From contig NZ_CP092190.1 in assembly GCF_022344005.1 (NCBI RefSeq), forward strand, positions 1,999,001 to 2,063,000: 64,000 nt of DNA, read 5' to 3'. The notes below the pieces were generated by a model. It did not search any database and was not told the DNA's origin. It worked only from the letters and a program-made list of their open reading frames with translations. Shown in pieces: positions 10,364-22,049 of the stretch (position 1 is the stretch's first letter; each line of letters starts with the position of its first letter). This stretch comes from Deinococcus sp. KNUC1210 (GTDB lineage: Bacteria; Deinococcota; Deinococci; Deinococcales; Deinococcaceae). Both the position numbers and the translations under genes were made by a program.

Positions 10364-10837
10364 TTACTCGCCCAGCTTGCGCTTCAGATAGTTGTCCATC
10401 TGCCCCAGGTCGGCGGCGAGTTCGTTCCGCAGGGTCGTCATGCGGGCGGCCTGTCCGGTGGTCTCGCTCGCCTGCGCGCTGATCTGCGTCTGCAATTCGT
10501 TCAGGCGGCGTTCCAGATACGTCTGGAGTTCGGCAAATCGGCTGCCCTCGGCCTTGTCGAGATTGATCCGCAGGCTTTCCATATCGCGCAGCAGCTTGGC
10601 GCTGTCGGCCTGATTTCGAAGGCGTGACACGCTGTTGATGAGGGTGTACAGCAGCGCCGTGACCAGCCAGGCGACCAGAAGATAGGTGCCGACCGGCACA
10701 CGCTCGAAGGTTCCCAGCCCCGGCAGGGTCAGGGTATGTGGGGCCGTGAGGGTGTTGCGGTTGTCTCCCGGCACCAGAAAGATGATCGTCAGAATTGCCA
10801 GCAGCGCCAGGAGCAGCGTGTTCAGGTTGAATTTCAT
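10364..10837 (-). CDS. LapA-like two-helix membrane protein with coiled coil
   Basis: A 157-residue inner-membrane protein. Two transmembrane helices (about residues 5 to 24 and 48 to 68, TLLLALLAILTIIFLV and TYLLVAWLVTALLYTL) are separated by a short polar loop. A long charged helix follows, rich in heptad-like Leu and containing SRLRNQADSAKLLRDMESLR and LERRLNELQTQISAQA, likely a cytoplasmic coiled coil. This matches the LapA-domain style of small membrane proteins, function unclear. The ATG at 10837 has CTGGAGGCTCC just upstream; the longer upstream frame lacks coding character. Confidence 0.65.
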   Translation of the reverse strand: MKFNLNTLLLALLAILTIIFLVPGDNRNTLTAPHTLTLPGLGTFERVPVGTYLLVAWLVTALLYTLINSVSRLRNQADSAKLLRDMESLRINLDKAEGSRFAELQTYLERRLNELQTQISAQASETTGQAARMTTLRNELAADLGQMDNYLKRKLGE

Positions 10838-10940
10838 GAAGGAGCCTCCAGCAGTAGGGTAACAAGTCGCCGCCTTCCCGACCTGACGCCAACGCTTAGA
10901 ATTTGTTGAGAGCACGTGAACGCTCCGGCGCTGCTGGGTG

Positions 10941-12284
10941 TTACCCCACCCGTCCCAGAATCAGCGGCGGTACCTGCGGAGCGCTGTCCGAGATGTCCAC
11001 GCCCGCCTGCAACAGTTCCAGCGCCCGTGCCAGCCCACGCCCGGCGCGGTGGTAGATCCGCAGCAGCGGCTGACCAGCCTGCACCGCTTCGCCCGGCTTG
11101 ACGAGCAGTTCCACACCGACGCCGTGGTCGATGCGCTCACCCTTCCGCTCCCGGCCTCCGCCCAGCACCAGCACGGCACGCCCCACGCCCAGTGCGTCCA
11201 GGCTGTTCAGAAATCCGGCGCGTGGGGCTGTCACCTCGGCCCGGTCGGGGGCCACATCCAGCCGCTCCGGGGAATCGACGTACAGAGGATCGCCCCCCTG
11301 CGCCTCCACGAAGGCCCGGAACTTGCCCAGCGCCGAGCCGTCCCGCAGGGTGGCCCGCGCCCGCGCTTCAGCGTCCTGGGGTTGTCCGGCAGCGCTCAGC
11401 GCCTCTACCGCCAGCGCGATGCACAGTTCCCGCAGATCGTCGGGGCCGCGTCCGTGCAGAGTTTCCAGCGCTTCCTGCACCTCCAGACTGTTGCCCGCCA
11501 TATGGCCCAGCGGCGCGTCCATATCGGTCAGGACAGCCCGCACGCCCCGTCCGGCATGCTGCCCGATGTCCACCATCGCCCGCGCCAGGACCTCGCCGTC
11601 GGCCACGGTTTTCATGAAGGCGCCTGCACCCACCTTCACGTCGAGCACGATGGCCTGCGCTCCCGACGCGATCTTCTTCGACATGATGCTGCTGGCGATC
11701 AGCGGCAGACAGTCGACGGTGGCGGTCACGTCGCGCAGGGCGTACAGCAGTCCATCGGCGGGGGCGAGGTTCTTGCTCTGGCCCACCAGCGCGAGGCCCA
11801 CTTCCCGCGCCTGCTTCAGAAAGGCGTCGTCCGACAGCTCGGGGTTCCAGCCGGGAATACTCTCCAGTTTGTCGATGGTGCCGCCGGTATGTGCCAGTCC
11901 ACGCCCACTCATCTTGGCGACGGTCAGGCCGAGCGCGGCCAGCATGGGCGTCAGGACCAGCGAGGTCTTGTCGCCCACGCCCCCGGTGCTGTGCTTGTCG
12001 ACGGTGTGCGTCAGGCTGCTCAGGTCGAGCAGGTCGCCGCTGCGGGCCATGCTCAGCGTCAGGTCGCCCGTTTCCTGTGGGGTCAGCCCACGAAAATACA
12101 CCGCCATCAGCCACGCCGCCACCTGATAATCCGGCACCTCGCCGCGTGTGTACCCCTGAATGAGTGCGTCGAGTTCGGCGGGAGAGTGCGTGCCACCGTC
12201 GCGCTTGCGCTGGATCAGGTCGGGTACGTGCAGAGGAGAGCCTGTGGGAGCGTGCGGTGAAGCGGAGTCTGGAAGACTGGACAT
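10941..12284 (-). CDS. Pyrimidine-nucleoside (thymidine) phosphorylase
   Basis: A 447-residue homologue of DeoA/Pdp, which cleaves thymidine or uridine with phosphate to give the base and (deoxy)ribose 1-phosphate. Family signatures are [10 protein letters not shown], the phosphate-binding [40 protein letters not shown] and [20 protein letters not shown] (this last block carries the substrate lysines). The length is that of the dimeric enzymes. It may act on nucleosides brought in by the importer at 33.5-38.5 kb. A minus-strand TAGACT at 12294-12299, nine bases before the ATG, suggests a leaderless message. I cannot tell DeoA from Pdp specificity, so no symbol is given. Confidence 0.9.
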   Translation of the reverse strand: MSSLPDSASPHAPTGSPLHVPDLIQRKRDGGTHSPAELDALIQGYTRGEVPDYQVAAWLMAVYFRGLTPQETGDLTLSMARSGDLLDLSSLTHTVDKHSTGGVGDKTSLVLTPMLAALGLTVAKMSGRGLAHTGGTIDKLESIPGWNPELSDDAFLKQAREVGLALVGQSKNLAPADGLLYALRDVTATVDCLPLIASSIMSKKIASGAQAIVLDVKVGAGAFMKTVADGEVLARAMVDIGQHAGRGVRAVLTDMDAPLGHMAGNSLEVQEALETLHGRGPDDLRELCIALAVEALSAAGQPQDAEARARATLRDGSALGKFRAFVEAQGGDPLYVDSPERLDVAPDRAEVTAPRAGFLNSLDALGVGRAVLVLGGGRERKGERIDHGVGVELLVKPGEAVQAGQPLLRIYHRAGRGLARALELLQAGVDISDSAPQVPPLILGRVG

Positions 12285-12416
12285 AAGACCACAAGTCTAG
12301 ACGTTTGGCCCTCAGAGCCGCTACCGCTTCTATGACCGCCGCGTGAAGGTCCGTCTTATGCTTCTCTTGTCTAGATGAAGCACGCGTAGCTTATCCTTGT
12401 CTTACTCAGCGTCGTG

Positions 12417-12710
12417 ATGGACCTCACAGCTCTCTTCCGGAAGTTTCGGCTGGAGAACGGCGAGCTATTCACCGTCTGAGACGGGTTGCCGGACGCTCCG
12501 GCAGCGCAGCGGTACCTGTAGAGGGCCATTCAGATGGCGAGGCAGGTGATTGATGACGAGCGCCCTACTTCTCAGCCGTCACGCATTCCAGTCATTCGTT
12601 TAAACGTTCGCCGACCATGCAGGTCCGGCGACAGGCTGAAGACCTACAAGTCTGGGCATCTTTCTGAAGTCCAGCGTCAAGGAGGCTATGTCTCAGATCA
12701 TGGTATATGA
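12417..12710 (+). pseudogene. Possible decayed reading frame with two in-frame stops
   Basis: One frame gives a coherent-looking peptide interrupted only by stop codons: MDLTALFRKFRLENGELFTV, stop (TGA), DGLPDAPAAQRYL, stop (TAG), then RAIQMARQVIDDERPTSQPS and a tail running to 12710. Codon third positions in the middle part are GC-rich, as in real genes nearby. No family is recognised. It could be a gene remnant or a chance frame. The rest of the 12285-12687 spacer shows no other gene. Confidence 0.3.
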
Positions 12711-12915
12711 CGTCGAGTGTGCCTGGGTTCCCGGTACCACCGACCGTGTTCGTTTCCGGCTCACGCGCAACCACAAGGCGAAAGTTCAGGTCAGAGAGCT
12801 GGCGATTTCCAAACTGAGCGCCATGTTTGGCCGGAGCCTGCTGGAAGACCTGTACCTGCGGGGCCGTGCCCAGCTTCGCCTGAGCGATCATCAGCTGTCC
12901 GAACTCGCGTTCTGA
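12688..12915 (+). CDS. Small hypothetical protein
   Basis: A 75-residue basic protein, MSQIMVYDVECAWVPGTTDR followed by a helix-rich half ending LSDHQLSELAF. The ATG is preceded by AAGGAGG (12679-12685), a strong ribosome binding site with very short spacing. A strong terminator follows at 12987. The residues VRFRLTRNHKAKVQVRELA suggest a surface that could bind nucleic acid, but this is only a charge impression. No family recognised. Confidence 0.6.
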   Translation: MSQIMVYDVECAWVPGTTDRVRFRLTRNHKAKVQVRELAISKLSAMFGRSLLEDLYLRGRAQLRLSDHQLSELAF

Positions 12916-12986
12916 AGACGCTGCCCTGAGCCGGGCCGCCGTTCTGGTGGTCTGCTCTCACCCTCTGTTTGCATAGGTATTAATGA

Positions 12987-13020
12987 GTGCGGCCCCCTGA
13001 GTATCATCAAGGGGCCGCAC
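12987..13020 (+). terminator. Intrinsic terminator
   Basis: A ten-pair perfect stem (GTGCGGCCCC with GGGGCCGCAC) around a 14-base loop, followed by CCGTTTT. It ends the 12688-12915 transcript. Confidence 0.8.
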
Positions 13021-13031
13021 CCGTTTTGGGC

Positions 13032-13037
13032 TACCCT
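13032..13037 (+). promoter_or_regulatory. Leaderless -10 element (TACCCT)
   Basis: TACCCT ends seven bases before the ATG at 13045; there is no ribosome binding site, so the M20 peptidase message is probably leaderless. Confidence 0.5.
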
Positions 13038-13044
13038 GCTTGGC

Positions 13045-14148
13045 ATGAATCGCCCCGACCTTCAGCAGATGATTCAGGACGTGCAGACCCTCATCGAGAT
13101 CGAGTCTCCGTCGAGCGATCTGGCAGCGGTCAACCGGGTGCAGGACGTGGTGGAGGGGTGGATGCGCGAACTGGGCGCTCAGGTCGTCCGGCTTCCCGGT
13201 GATGTGCGGCGGTTTATATTGGGCGAACAGGCGAGGCCCGTCCTGATCCTGATGCACGCCGATACCGTGTGGCCGCACGGCACGCTCGGAACCATGCCGG
13301 TACGGATCGAGAACGAGCGGCTGTACGGCCCCGGCAGCTACGACATGAAGGGCGGCATCGTCTCGGCGCTGCATGCGCTGCGGGCGCTGAAAGGGGAGGG
13401 CTGGCCCCTGGGCGGCATCGAGGTGCTGCTGACCGCCGACGAGGAAATAGGCTCACTGCACAGCCGGGACGCCATCGAGGCCTCGGCGCGGCAGGCCCGC
13501 TGCGTGCTGGTGGTCGAACCCCCGGTCGCCGACACGCACGCGCTCAAAACCGGGCGCAAGGGCGTGGGAATGTACCGGGTGACGGTGCAGGGCGTGGCGG
13601 CCCACGCGGGCAACAAGCCGGAGGAAGGAGCGAGCGCCCTGACCGAAGCGGCGCGGCTGATTCTGGAAGCGCAGGCGCTGGCACGCCCGGAGGCGGGTAC
13701 GACCGTGAGTGTGGGGCGCTTCGAGGGAGGCGGCGCCGTCAACGTGATTCCCGCACACGCCGAATTCGACGCCGATCTGAGGGTTTCGACGCTCGAAGAA
13801 GCCGAGCGGCTGGGCCAGGGCTTTGGCGCACTTCAGGCTCTCGATCCGCGTGCCCGCGTCACGCTCAGCCACGGGATGAACCGCCCGCCATTTGAACGGA
13901 CGGCAGGAACGGCAGCGCTGTACGCGCAGGCGCAGCGGCATGCCCACGCCCTGGGCTTCGAGGTCGGAGAAGCCTTCGTGGGCGGCGGCTCGGACGGCAA
14001 TTTTACCGCGCCCCTCTGCCCCACGCTCGACGGTCTGGGCGCACCCGGCGACGGCGCCCACGCAGCCCACGAGCACATCCGTCTCGACCGCTGGCCCGAT
14101 CACGCGGCGCTGCTCACCGCCCTGATCCGCGATCCTGGCGTGAACTGA
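13045..14148 (+). CDS. M20 family metallopeptidase (carboxypeptidase G2-like)
   Basis: A 367-residue zinc peptidase of the M20 family, relatives of glutamate carboxypeptidase. Metal and catalytic residues are in place: H71 and D73 in LMHADTVW, D100 in GPGSYDMKGG, E133 and E134 in TADEEIGS, a ligand glutamate in LVVEPP and the last histidine in AAHEHIRLD. The dimerisation domain lies between about residues 175 and 285, beginning GVGMYRVTVQGVAAHAGNKP. No signal peptide, so it acts in the cytoplasm. Exact substrate is not readable from sequence; CPG2-like proteins cleave C-terminal glutamate or act as amidohydrolases. It is a single gene with its own promoter and terminator upstream. Confidence 0.88.
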   Translation: MNRPDLQQMIQDVQTLIEIESPSSDLAAVNRVQDVVEGWMRELGAQVVRLPGDVRRFILGEQARPVLILMHADTVWPHGTLGTMPVRIENERLYGPGSYDMKGGIVSALHALRALKGEGWPLGGIEVLLTADEEIGSLHSRDAIEASARQARCVLVVEPPVADTHALKTGRKGVGMYRVTVQGVAAHAGNKPEEGASALTEAARLILEAQALARPEAGTTVSVGRFEGGGAVNVIPAHAEFDADLRVSTLEEAERLGQGFGALQALDPRARVTLSHGMNRPPFERTAGTAALYAQAQRHAHALGFEVGEAFVGGGSDGNFTAPLCPTLDGLGAPGDGAHAAHEHIRLDRWPDHAALLTALIRDPGVN

Positions 14149-14168
14149 AGCGGGCGTAAACTGGGCGT

Positions 14169-14459
14169 ATGTTTTTTCGCAGACCTGCCAAGAATCCGAA
14201 CGTCAAGGACGAGAACAACGGCGTGTACCGCGTGCGCGTGAAAACGAGCCGTCACGGCGACGTGGTGGAGCTGCGCTTTACCCGCGCCGCTCACATCGGT
14301 ATCGACGATGACGGGAACTACGTGTACCGCAAGCCGATTCTCAGCAGCCAGAATCTCGACAAGGGCGAGGTGATGGTGCAGTTCGACAAGCGCTACAACG
14401 TCCTGAAGACCGAGGCCGAGGGCGCGACCTTTATTCCGGTGACCGAGTGGGAAGAGTGA
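14169..14459 (+). CDS. Small hypothetical protein
   Basis: A 96-residue protein beginning MFFRRPAKNPNVKDENNGVY. It has a beta-rich core (YRVRVKTSRHGDVVELRFTR, then GIDDDGNYVYRKP) and ends VTEWEE. TAAACT at 14157-14162 lies six bases before the ATG, which suggests a leaderless message. It lies between the M20 peptidase and the feo operon and is not clearly linked to either. No family recognised. Confidence 0.65.
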   Translation: MFFRRPAKNPNVKDENNGVYRVRVKTSRHGDVVELRFTRAAHIGIDDDGNYVYRKPILSSQNLDKGEVMVQFDKRYNVLKTEAEGATFIPVTEWEE

Positions 14460-14519
14460 GGGCGTAGAAGCGGCCCACCACCCCTGAAGCACGCTGCCTT
14501 TTTCTGCAACCCCCCTCAC

Positions 14520-14559
14520 TTGCATCCCAGATAAACCGGATTAAGATAGTCTGGATTAT
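14520..14559 (+). promoter_or_regulatory. feo promoter with overlapping palindromic operator
   Basis: TTGCAT (14520-14525), a 16-base spacer and TAAGAT (14542-14547) form a promoter whose start would fall close to the feoA ATG at 14558. An inverted repeat covers it: ATAAACCGGATTA (14531-14543) and TAGTCTGGATTAT (14547-14559), matching at 10 of 13 positions around a three-base centre. It occupies the -10 and runs into the start codon. The position suits repression by an iron- or manganese-sensing DtxR or Fur family regulator; the regulator is inferred. Confidence 0.6.
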
Positions 14560-14784
14560 GGCTGAGACGACCCTCGATACCCTGCGGCCCGGAGAGGCGG
14601 CCCATGTGGTCAGCCTGGAGCTGCACCACCCGCTGCGCCGCCGCCTGATGGAACTGGGCTTTGTGCGGGGAGCCAGGGTCAGCGTGCTGCGGCATGCGCC
14701 GATGGGCGACCCGGTGGAACTGCGGATCGGCGGCACCGAACTGGCGCTGCGCCGCACCGATCTGAGCGCGGTTCGGGTGCGGTC

Positions 14785-14788
<4 letters not shown>
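14558..14788 (+). CDS. feoA: Ferrous iron transport protein A
   Basis: A 76-residue SH3-fold FeoA protein that supports the ferrous iron permease FeoB. The family pattern is clear: [20 protein letters not shown], then [40 protein letters not shown] and a final VRV. It is the first gene of feoA-feoB-feoC; its stop overlaps the feoB ATG (ATGA), so translation is coupled. The ATG lies within the right arm of the operator palindrome, which suggests a leaderless message under metal control. Confidence 0.92.
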
Positions 14789-17009
<2,221 letters not shown>

Positions 17010-17013
<4 letters not shown>

Positions 17014-17291
17014 GCCGCCTGGGTACCATCCTCAGCGCCCTGCACGGGCAGCCGCGCACCCTGAGCGAGCTGAGCGGTGATCTGGGCAGTAGCCCTGCTG
17101 CCGTGGAAGGCATGCTCCAGACGCTCTTTGCCAGCGGCTACGTGCAGGACGCCTCGCCCACCGCCGACGGCTGCGCCTGCAACGGCTGCAGCCTGAAGAG
17201 CCTGTGCCGCAACGCCGCCGGAGACGTGCCCGCGCTGAACCTGCTGCGGCTGACCGAGAAGGGCGAGAAGCTGTTGCAGAAAACCCCGTAA
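17010..17291 (+). CDS. feoC: FeoC-like winged-helix protein with cysteine cluster
   Basis: A 93-residue protein overlapping the feoB stop (ATGA). The first 50 residues have a winged-helix pattern, [20 protein letters not shown] and [20 protein letters not shown]. Four cysteines follow in [12 protein letters not shown], the arrangement that holds an iron-sulfur cluster in FeoC. FeoC proteins regulate the stability or expression of FeoB in response to oxygen or iron. The position at the end of feoAB strongly supports the call; the C-terminal 25 residues ([16 protein letters not shown]) are an additional helix. Confidence 0.8.
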
Positions 17292-17346
17292 CGCTCGCTC
17301 TGCAAGCACCGTCTGCGCTTTCCGGGTGCCGACCACGGGCCACCCG

Positions 17347-17904
17347 CTACCGAAATCGCCGCGTCGCCCTGCGGAATTTCTTTCCGCTCAGCCGCATACC
17401 GTGATCGGGCCGCACGCCGTCTGCGATCAGGTGCAGCCACTGGCTCAGGTAGTAGCCCGCCAGCGCCGGATACACGAATTTGGCTCCCAGGACGCTCAGG
17501 CTCAGCGGCGGCAGATGCGGCAGAGGCACCTTCAGCGCCGGGACGAGTTGACCCGCGCCGTACAGCAGGCCCCAGGCCAGCGCCGCGATCAGGGCGACGT
17601 AGACCAGTCGGGTCAGCGGTCCCAGCAGCCAGGTGTGGCTCAGGCCCCGGTGACTGAACACCAGTCCATAGGGCACCCACAGAAACCCCAGCGGTCCCCA
17701 GTGGCGTTTGGAATCCACGTTGCCCGTCGCCAGATCGAGGTCGGGCGACAGCAGAAACGTGCCGCTGGCAAAGGCAGCGCTGAAGCTGGCGGCCTGCAGG
17801 GGCGTGATGACGACGCGCTGCGTGCCGCTGAGATACAGCGCGGCGACCGACAGCCCAGCGAAGACGGCGATATTGATGAGGTTATGGACGCGACCGCTTG
17901 GCAC
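17347..17904 (-). CDS. DUF2227 family membrane protein, putative metal-binding
   Basis: A 185-residue membrane protein starting at GTG 17904, MPSGRVHNLINIAVFAGLSV. It has about four hydrophobic segments and conserved-looking acidic and histidine positions: LLSPDLDLATGNVDSKRHWG, then FSHRGLSHTWLLGPLTRLVY, and QWLHLIADGVRPDH. These HxxN, DxD and HRGxxH signatures match DUF2227, membrane proteins annotated as putative metal-binding phosphatase-like. The C terminus is a basic tail, KKFRRATRRFR. It is divergent from the protease gene at 18008. Confidence 0.8.
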   Translation of the reverse strand: MPSGRVHNLINIAVFAGLSVAALYLSGTQRVVITPLQAASFSAAFASGTFLLSPDLDLATGNVDSKRHWGPLGFLWVPYGLVFSHRGLSHTWLLGPLTRLVYVALIAALAWGLLYGAGQLVPALKVPLPHLPPLSLSVLGAKFVYPALAGYYLSQWLHLIADGVRPDHGMRLSGKKFRRATRRFR

Positions 17905-18007
17905 GCGGGTAGTATGGCGCGTTCAGCCGCACTGACACGCATGGCGGCGTGGCATAGACGAAGTTGCTCATGTGCATGAGTGCTGAATAGGTCATTCTGA
18001 AGCACAG

Positions 18008-20082
18008 ATGAAGATGTTTTCCTTTCGGGGTCCGGTGGCGGCGGCTTTCCTCAGTGCGGTTCTGGTTGCCTGTCCACAGCCGTCGTCGCCCGGTGACACG
18101 CTGGAAGGCCAGGCGATCACGCTCGGCTACGATCTGGACCTTCAGTTGCAGCAGAACTTCACCGGAAGCTGGGCGGTCAGCAGCCTGCCCGACTGGCTGA
18201 GCGCCGTGCCCAGCACCGGCACCGGCCCGCTGAGCCTCGCGCTGCACGCCAAACGCAGCGCCTCGGTTCCGACGGCTGCGGCTCAGGCGGCCCTGACCGG
18301 CACGGTGGTGGTGCAGTGGCGCAGCAGCGACGGCAAGCAGACAGGTGAGGCGGTGTTTCCCGTTCAGGCCGATCTGTACCGCCTTCAGGGGCAGGTGGGC
18401 GTCAGCGGAACGGCTCTGGTCGCCAGCGATCTGAGTACCTCGGCGGCGGCCCTGCGCGGTCTGTCGGTGGTGCCCGCCACGCCTTCCCGCGTCATCGTGA
18501 CGTACCGTTCGGCGGCAGCCCGCACCTCTGCCCTGGGGCAGGAACGCGGTGTTCGCAGCGCGGCGGGTCAGACTCTGACGCTGGAGACCACCGATGTCGC
18601 CGCGACCCTGGCACGTCTGAGACAGCAGCCGGGGGTGCAGTCGGCGGTTCCGGACGCGGTGATGAGCGCTCTGGATCTGTCGCAGGGCGCTGCGTCGGCC
18701 GTGCCTACAGCCACCAGCACGCAGGCACTGGCCGCGCCCCTGAACCCCACCGACGAGTACGCGGCGTCCCAGTGGGCTTACCGGCTGCTCGGGTATCCGG
18801 CGGTCTGGCGCGACATGCAGCAGACACCGTACACCCACGCCGTCACGGTGGCCGTGCTCGACACCGGCGTCCGCTACGATCACCCCGACCTCAAGGGCAA
18901 GTTGTACGGCCCCGGCGACGGCGCACTCGACGTGCTGGGCGAGACCACCAACGGCGACGGAGACGGCGTGGACAACGATCCCACCGATCCTGCCACGCCG
19001 GGGCGCAGCGACATCAGCCACGGCACGCACGTCTCGGGCATCATCGCGGCCAACTGGGGCAGTTTCGCGCCGCCCTGTCCTACGTGTTCGGGTAGTGGCG
19101 TGGTGGGCGCGTCGTACACCGCGCCGATCAAGGTGCTTCCGGTCCGGGTGCTCGACGCGCCGGGCGGCAACGGCAGCGAATCCGATATCGCCCTTGCCGT
19201 GCGCTACGCGGCAGGCGAGCCGAATGTGGTCGTGGGCGGAAAGAGCTACACCAATCCGCACCCCGCGCAGATCATCAATCTGTCGCTGGGGGGCCACTGA
19301 CCGACGCGACGCAGATCGCGGTGATGTGTGACGCTGTGGCCGAGGCCACCCGGCGGGGTGCGCTGGTGGTGGCGGCGGCTGGCAACAACGGCGGCACCAG
19401 ACCGGTCTATCCGGCGGCCTGTCCGGACGCGGTTTCTGTGGCGTCGGTGTCGCTGTCTGAGAGCGCCGTGCCGATGCACGCCTATTACAGCGATCAGTAT
19501 GCTCAGGTCGCGCTGAGTGCGCCGGGCGGCAATCCCTATACCACCTACAACGGCGGCAAGTTCAACGGCCAGCCGATGCCCGACGAGATTCTCTCGACCG
19601 GCTGGAACTACACCGATAATCTGCCGAGCTACGCCCTGGAAGCCGGAACGAGTCAGGCGGCCCCACAGGTGGCAGCGCTGGCGGCCCTGCTGCTGAGCAA
19701 GGGTGTGGCAGCGACGCCGGCAGCCGCTCTGGCCCGCATGACCCAGACCGCCAGCGACCTGGGTGCAGCGGGCCGAGACGCGCTGTTCGGCGCAGGGCTG
19801 ATCAATCCGGCGGCAGCGCTGGGGGCGGCGGCGGTCGGCAGCGGTGTGGGCCTGAGCGTGCAGGACGCGCTGGGCCGCAGCTATGCCCCGGCTCTCGACG
19901 CGCTGGGCCGCTTCGACGCCTACCTGCCCGACGGTACCTTCCGGGTGGTGGCAGGCCTGGACAGCAACGGCAACGGCTTTGCTGGCGAAACAGGCGAGCC
20001 GCGCAGTGAACGCAGCGTCAGTTTCGGTCCCGCCCTCACCTCGCTGAACGTGGGCACACTGGCCCCCACGACCACTCCCTGA
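18008..20082 (+). CDS. S8 family serine protease lipoprotein (frame broken)
   Basis: Subtilisin-type extracellular protease. The start has a lipoprotein signal with lipobox LVAC (MKMFSFRGPVAAAFLSAVLVAC), so the enzyme is anchored outside the cytoplasmic membrane. An N-terminal propeptide-like domain runs to about residue 240. The catalytic Asp is in VAVLDTGVRYDHPD, His in SHGTHVSGIIA and Ser in AGTSQAAPQVAAL. The frame breaks at a G run (19288-19293, six G; seven restore it) between NLSLGG and PLTDATQIAVM. With it restored the protein is about 691 residues. A C-terminal beta domain follows residue 610. It is one of a tandem pair with the next gene. Confidence 0.88.
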
Positions 20083-20177
20083 GACGGGTACACGATCCTG
20101 AATCCTGACTGACTCAATGATGAAGAGTCTTTAGCGAAGTCATGGGTTGCTTCAGCTGCCACGCCGAAAGCTGAAGC

Positions 20178-21877
20178 ATGCGACGCCCGTTTCCTGCCGC
20201 CCTGTGGAGTGTGGCCCTTCTGACCGCTGGCCTGTTGGCGGGCTGTGGACCTGACGCCACCACCCCGCCGACTGGCCCCGATCCGACCAACCCGGTCAAT
20301 ACCTACAGCGTCAGTGGCACAGTGGTACTGCCGGGCCTGCCTGCCAGCGCCGCTTCCCTCGGCATCTCCAACACCGCTGCGTCGTCGGCAGCCGCGAACT
20401 GGAACGCCCCGCACGTACCGGGCGAAGTGCTCGTTCTGGACAGCGACACGGGAACGATCACGACCCGGCTGTCCAGCGCCGGGCTGCGAGACGTGCGTGT
20501 GGACGCCGTGAGCAGCCGTCTGCAACGGGTCATCACGCCCAGTGGGGAAGACGACGCGGCCTTTGCAGCCCGGCTTGCACAGGCGGGCCTGCGGGTGCAG
20601 CCCAACTATCTGTACTCGGCCCTGAGTGTGCCCAACGACCCCGGCTACCCCAGCAGCGCCAACGCGGGCATTCCAATCGGCAACAACGCCTACGATCAGG
20701 ATTATCTGACGCGCATCAATGCCCAGGCAGGCTGGGACGAACTGGCGGCAGCGGGCCTGCAACCGCTGGGGGCCGTGACCGCTGTGCTCGACACCGGAAT
20801 CGATGCCGGACATCCCGACCTTCAGGGCCGCCTGCTGCCCGGCTACGATTTTGGCGACAACGACAGCAACCCTGCCGAAACCACCTCCGGCGACGTGGGG
20901 CACGGCACCGAGTCGGCGGGCATCATCGGAGCGAGCACCAACAACGGTATCGGGCTGTCGGGCCTGACCTGGAGTGGGCAGAACATTCTGCCGGTCAAGG
21001 TCTTCAGCAACTCGGGAGCCACGACTGCTGCCCTCGCGAAAGGGATCGACTACGCGGTGGCGCAGGGTGCGAAGGTCGTGAATATGAGCCTGGGAATCAC
21101 GCTGGCACAGCTGGGGGCACCCCCGATCCTGCGGTCACTGCCAGCCTCCAGGCCGCAGCCAACAAAAATGTGGTGCTGGTGGCAGCGGCGGGCAACACCG
21201 CCGACGAAGGCCTGTACTTTCCCGCTTCCGATCCGAACGTGCTGGCGGTGGGTGCACTCGCAAAAACCGACGATCTGGCCTGCTACAGCGCCCGCCCCAA
21301 GTCCGGGCAGAAGGCGCTCGATCTGGTGGCCCCCGGCGGCAATGCGGGTACGGGCACGGCCAACTGCTTCAGCGCGTCCGATTACGACATCCTGGGGCTG
21401 GATGCCAGGAGCGTGCCGAACAGTAACCGCAGTCAGAACGGGTACGGGCTGCGGGCCGGAACGAGTGAAGCGGCTCCGCAGGTGGCGGGCGCGGCATCAC
21501 TGCTGCGGGCCTTTCGCAGCGACCTGAGCGCCGCCCAGATCAAGGGCACCCTGACCGGCAGCGCCAAAACAGTGGCAGGCGGCAAGCTGCTCGACATGGG
21601 GGCGGCGGTTCGGCTGGCGGCGGCCCTGCCCGGCACCAGCGCCCGCGCCTACAGCCTCAGCGTCCAGGCGCTCCAGAACACCACGGTGGTCAAGACCTTC
21701 AGCGCCAACGGCACGCTGGCGGCAGGCTCCAGCAGCGCTCCTTACAACGTTGCCGGGCTGTCGGCAGGCACGTACACCCTGTCGGCCACCCTCAAGGTGT
21801 CGGGCCAGACGTATACCGGCTCCAGCACGGTGACCGTCAGCGGCAACGTGACCGGAAAGACCGTCACCGCTCAGTAG
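20178..21877 (+). CDS. S8 family serine protease lipoprotein (frame broken)
   Basis: Second subtilisin-type protease, 95 bases after the first. It has a lipoprotein signal ending LLAGC, a propeptide region up to about residue 160, then catalytic Asp in [15 protein letters not shown], His in [12 protein letters not shown] and Ser in [15 protein letters not shown]-terminal beta-sandwich domain ([20 protein letters not shown], then [12 protein letters not shown]) resembles the carboxypeptidase-regulatory or CARDB type. The frame breaks at the C run 21120-21124; a sixth C restores a continuous protein of about 566 residues. The two proteases share architecture but differ in sequence, so this is an old duplication. 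Confidence 0.87.
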
Positions 21878-22049
21878 AGCGCTCAGTGGGTGAGGCGCAG
21901 ACGTCCGGCGCCGGCGGTTTGGCGCTGCAGGGCCCAGAGGGTCATCTTTCCCGCAGCGGGCAGGCCCGCAGTCCTGCTACACTCGCCCGCGATGTGCCTG
22001 CCCCGACTTCTGCTTTCCGTCTCTCCGCCTGGGCCTGTGCGGCCCGCAG

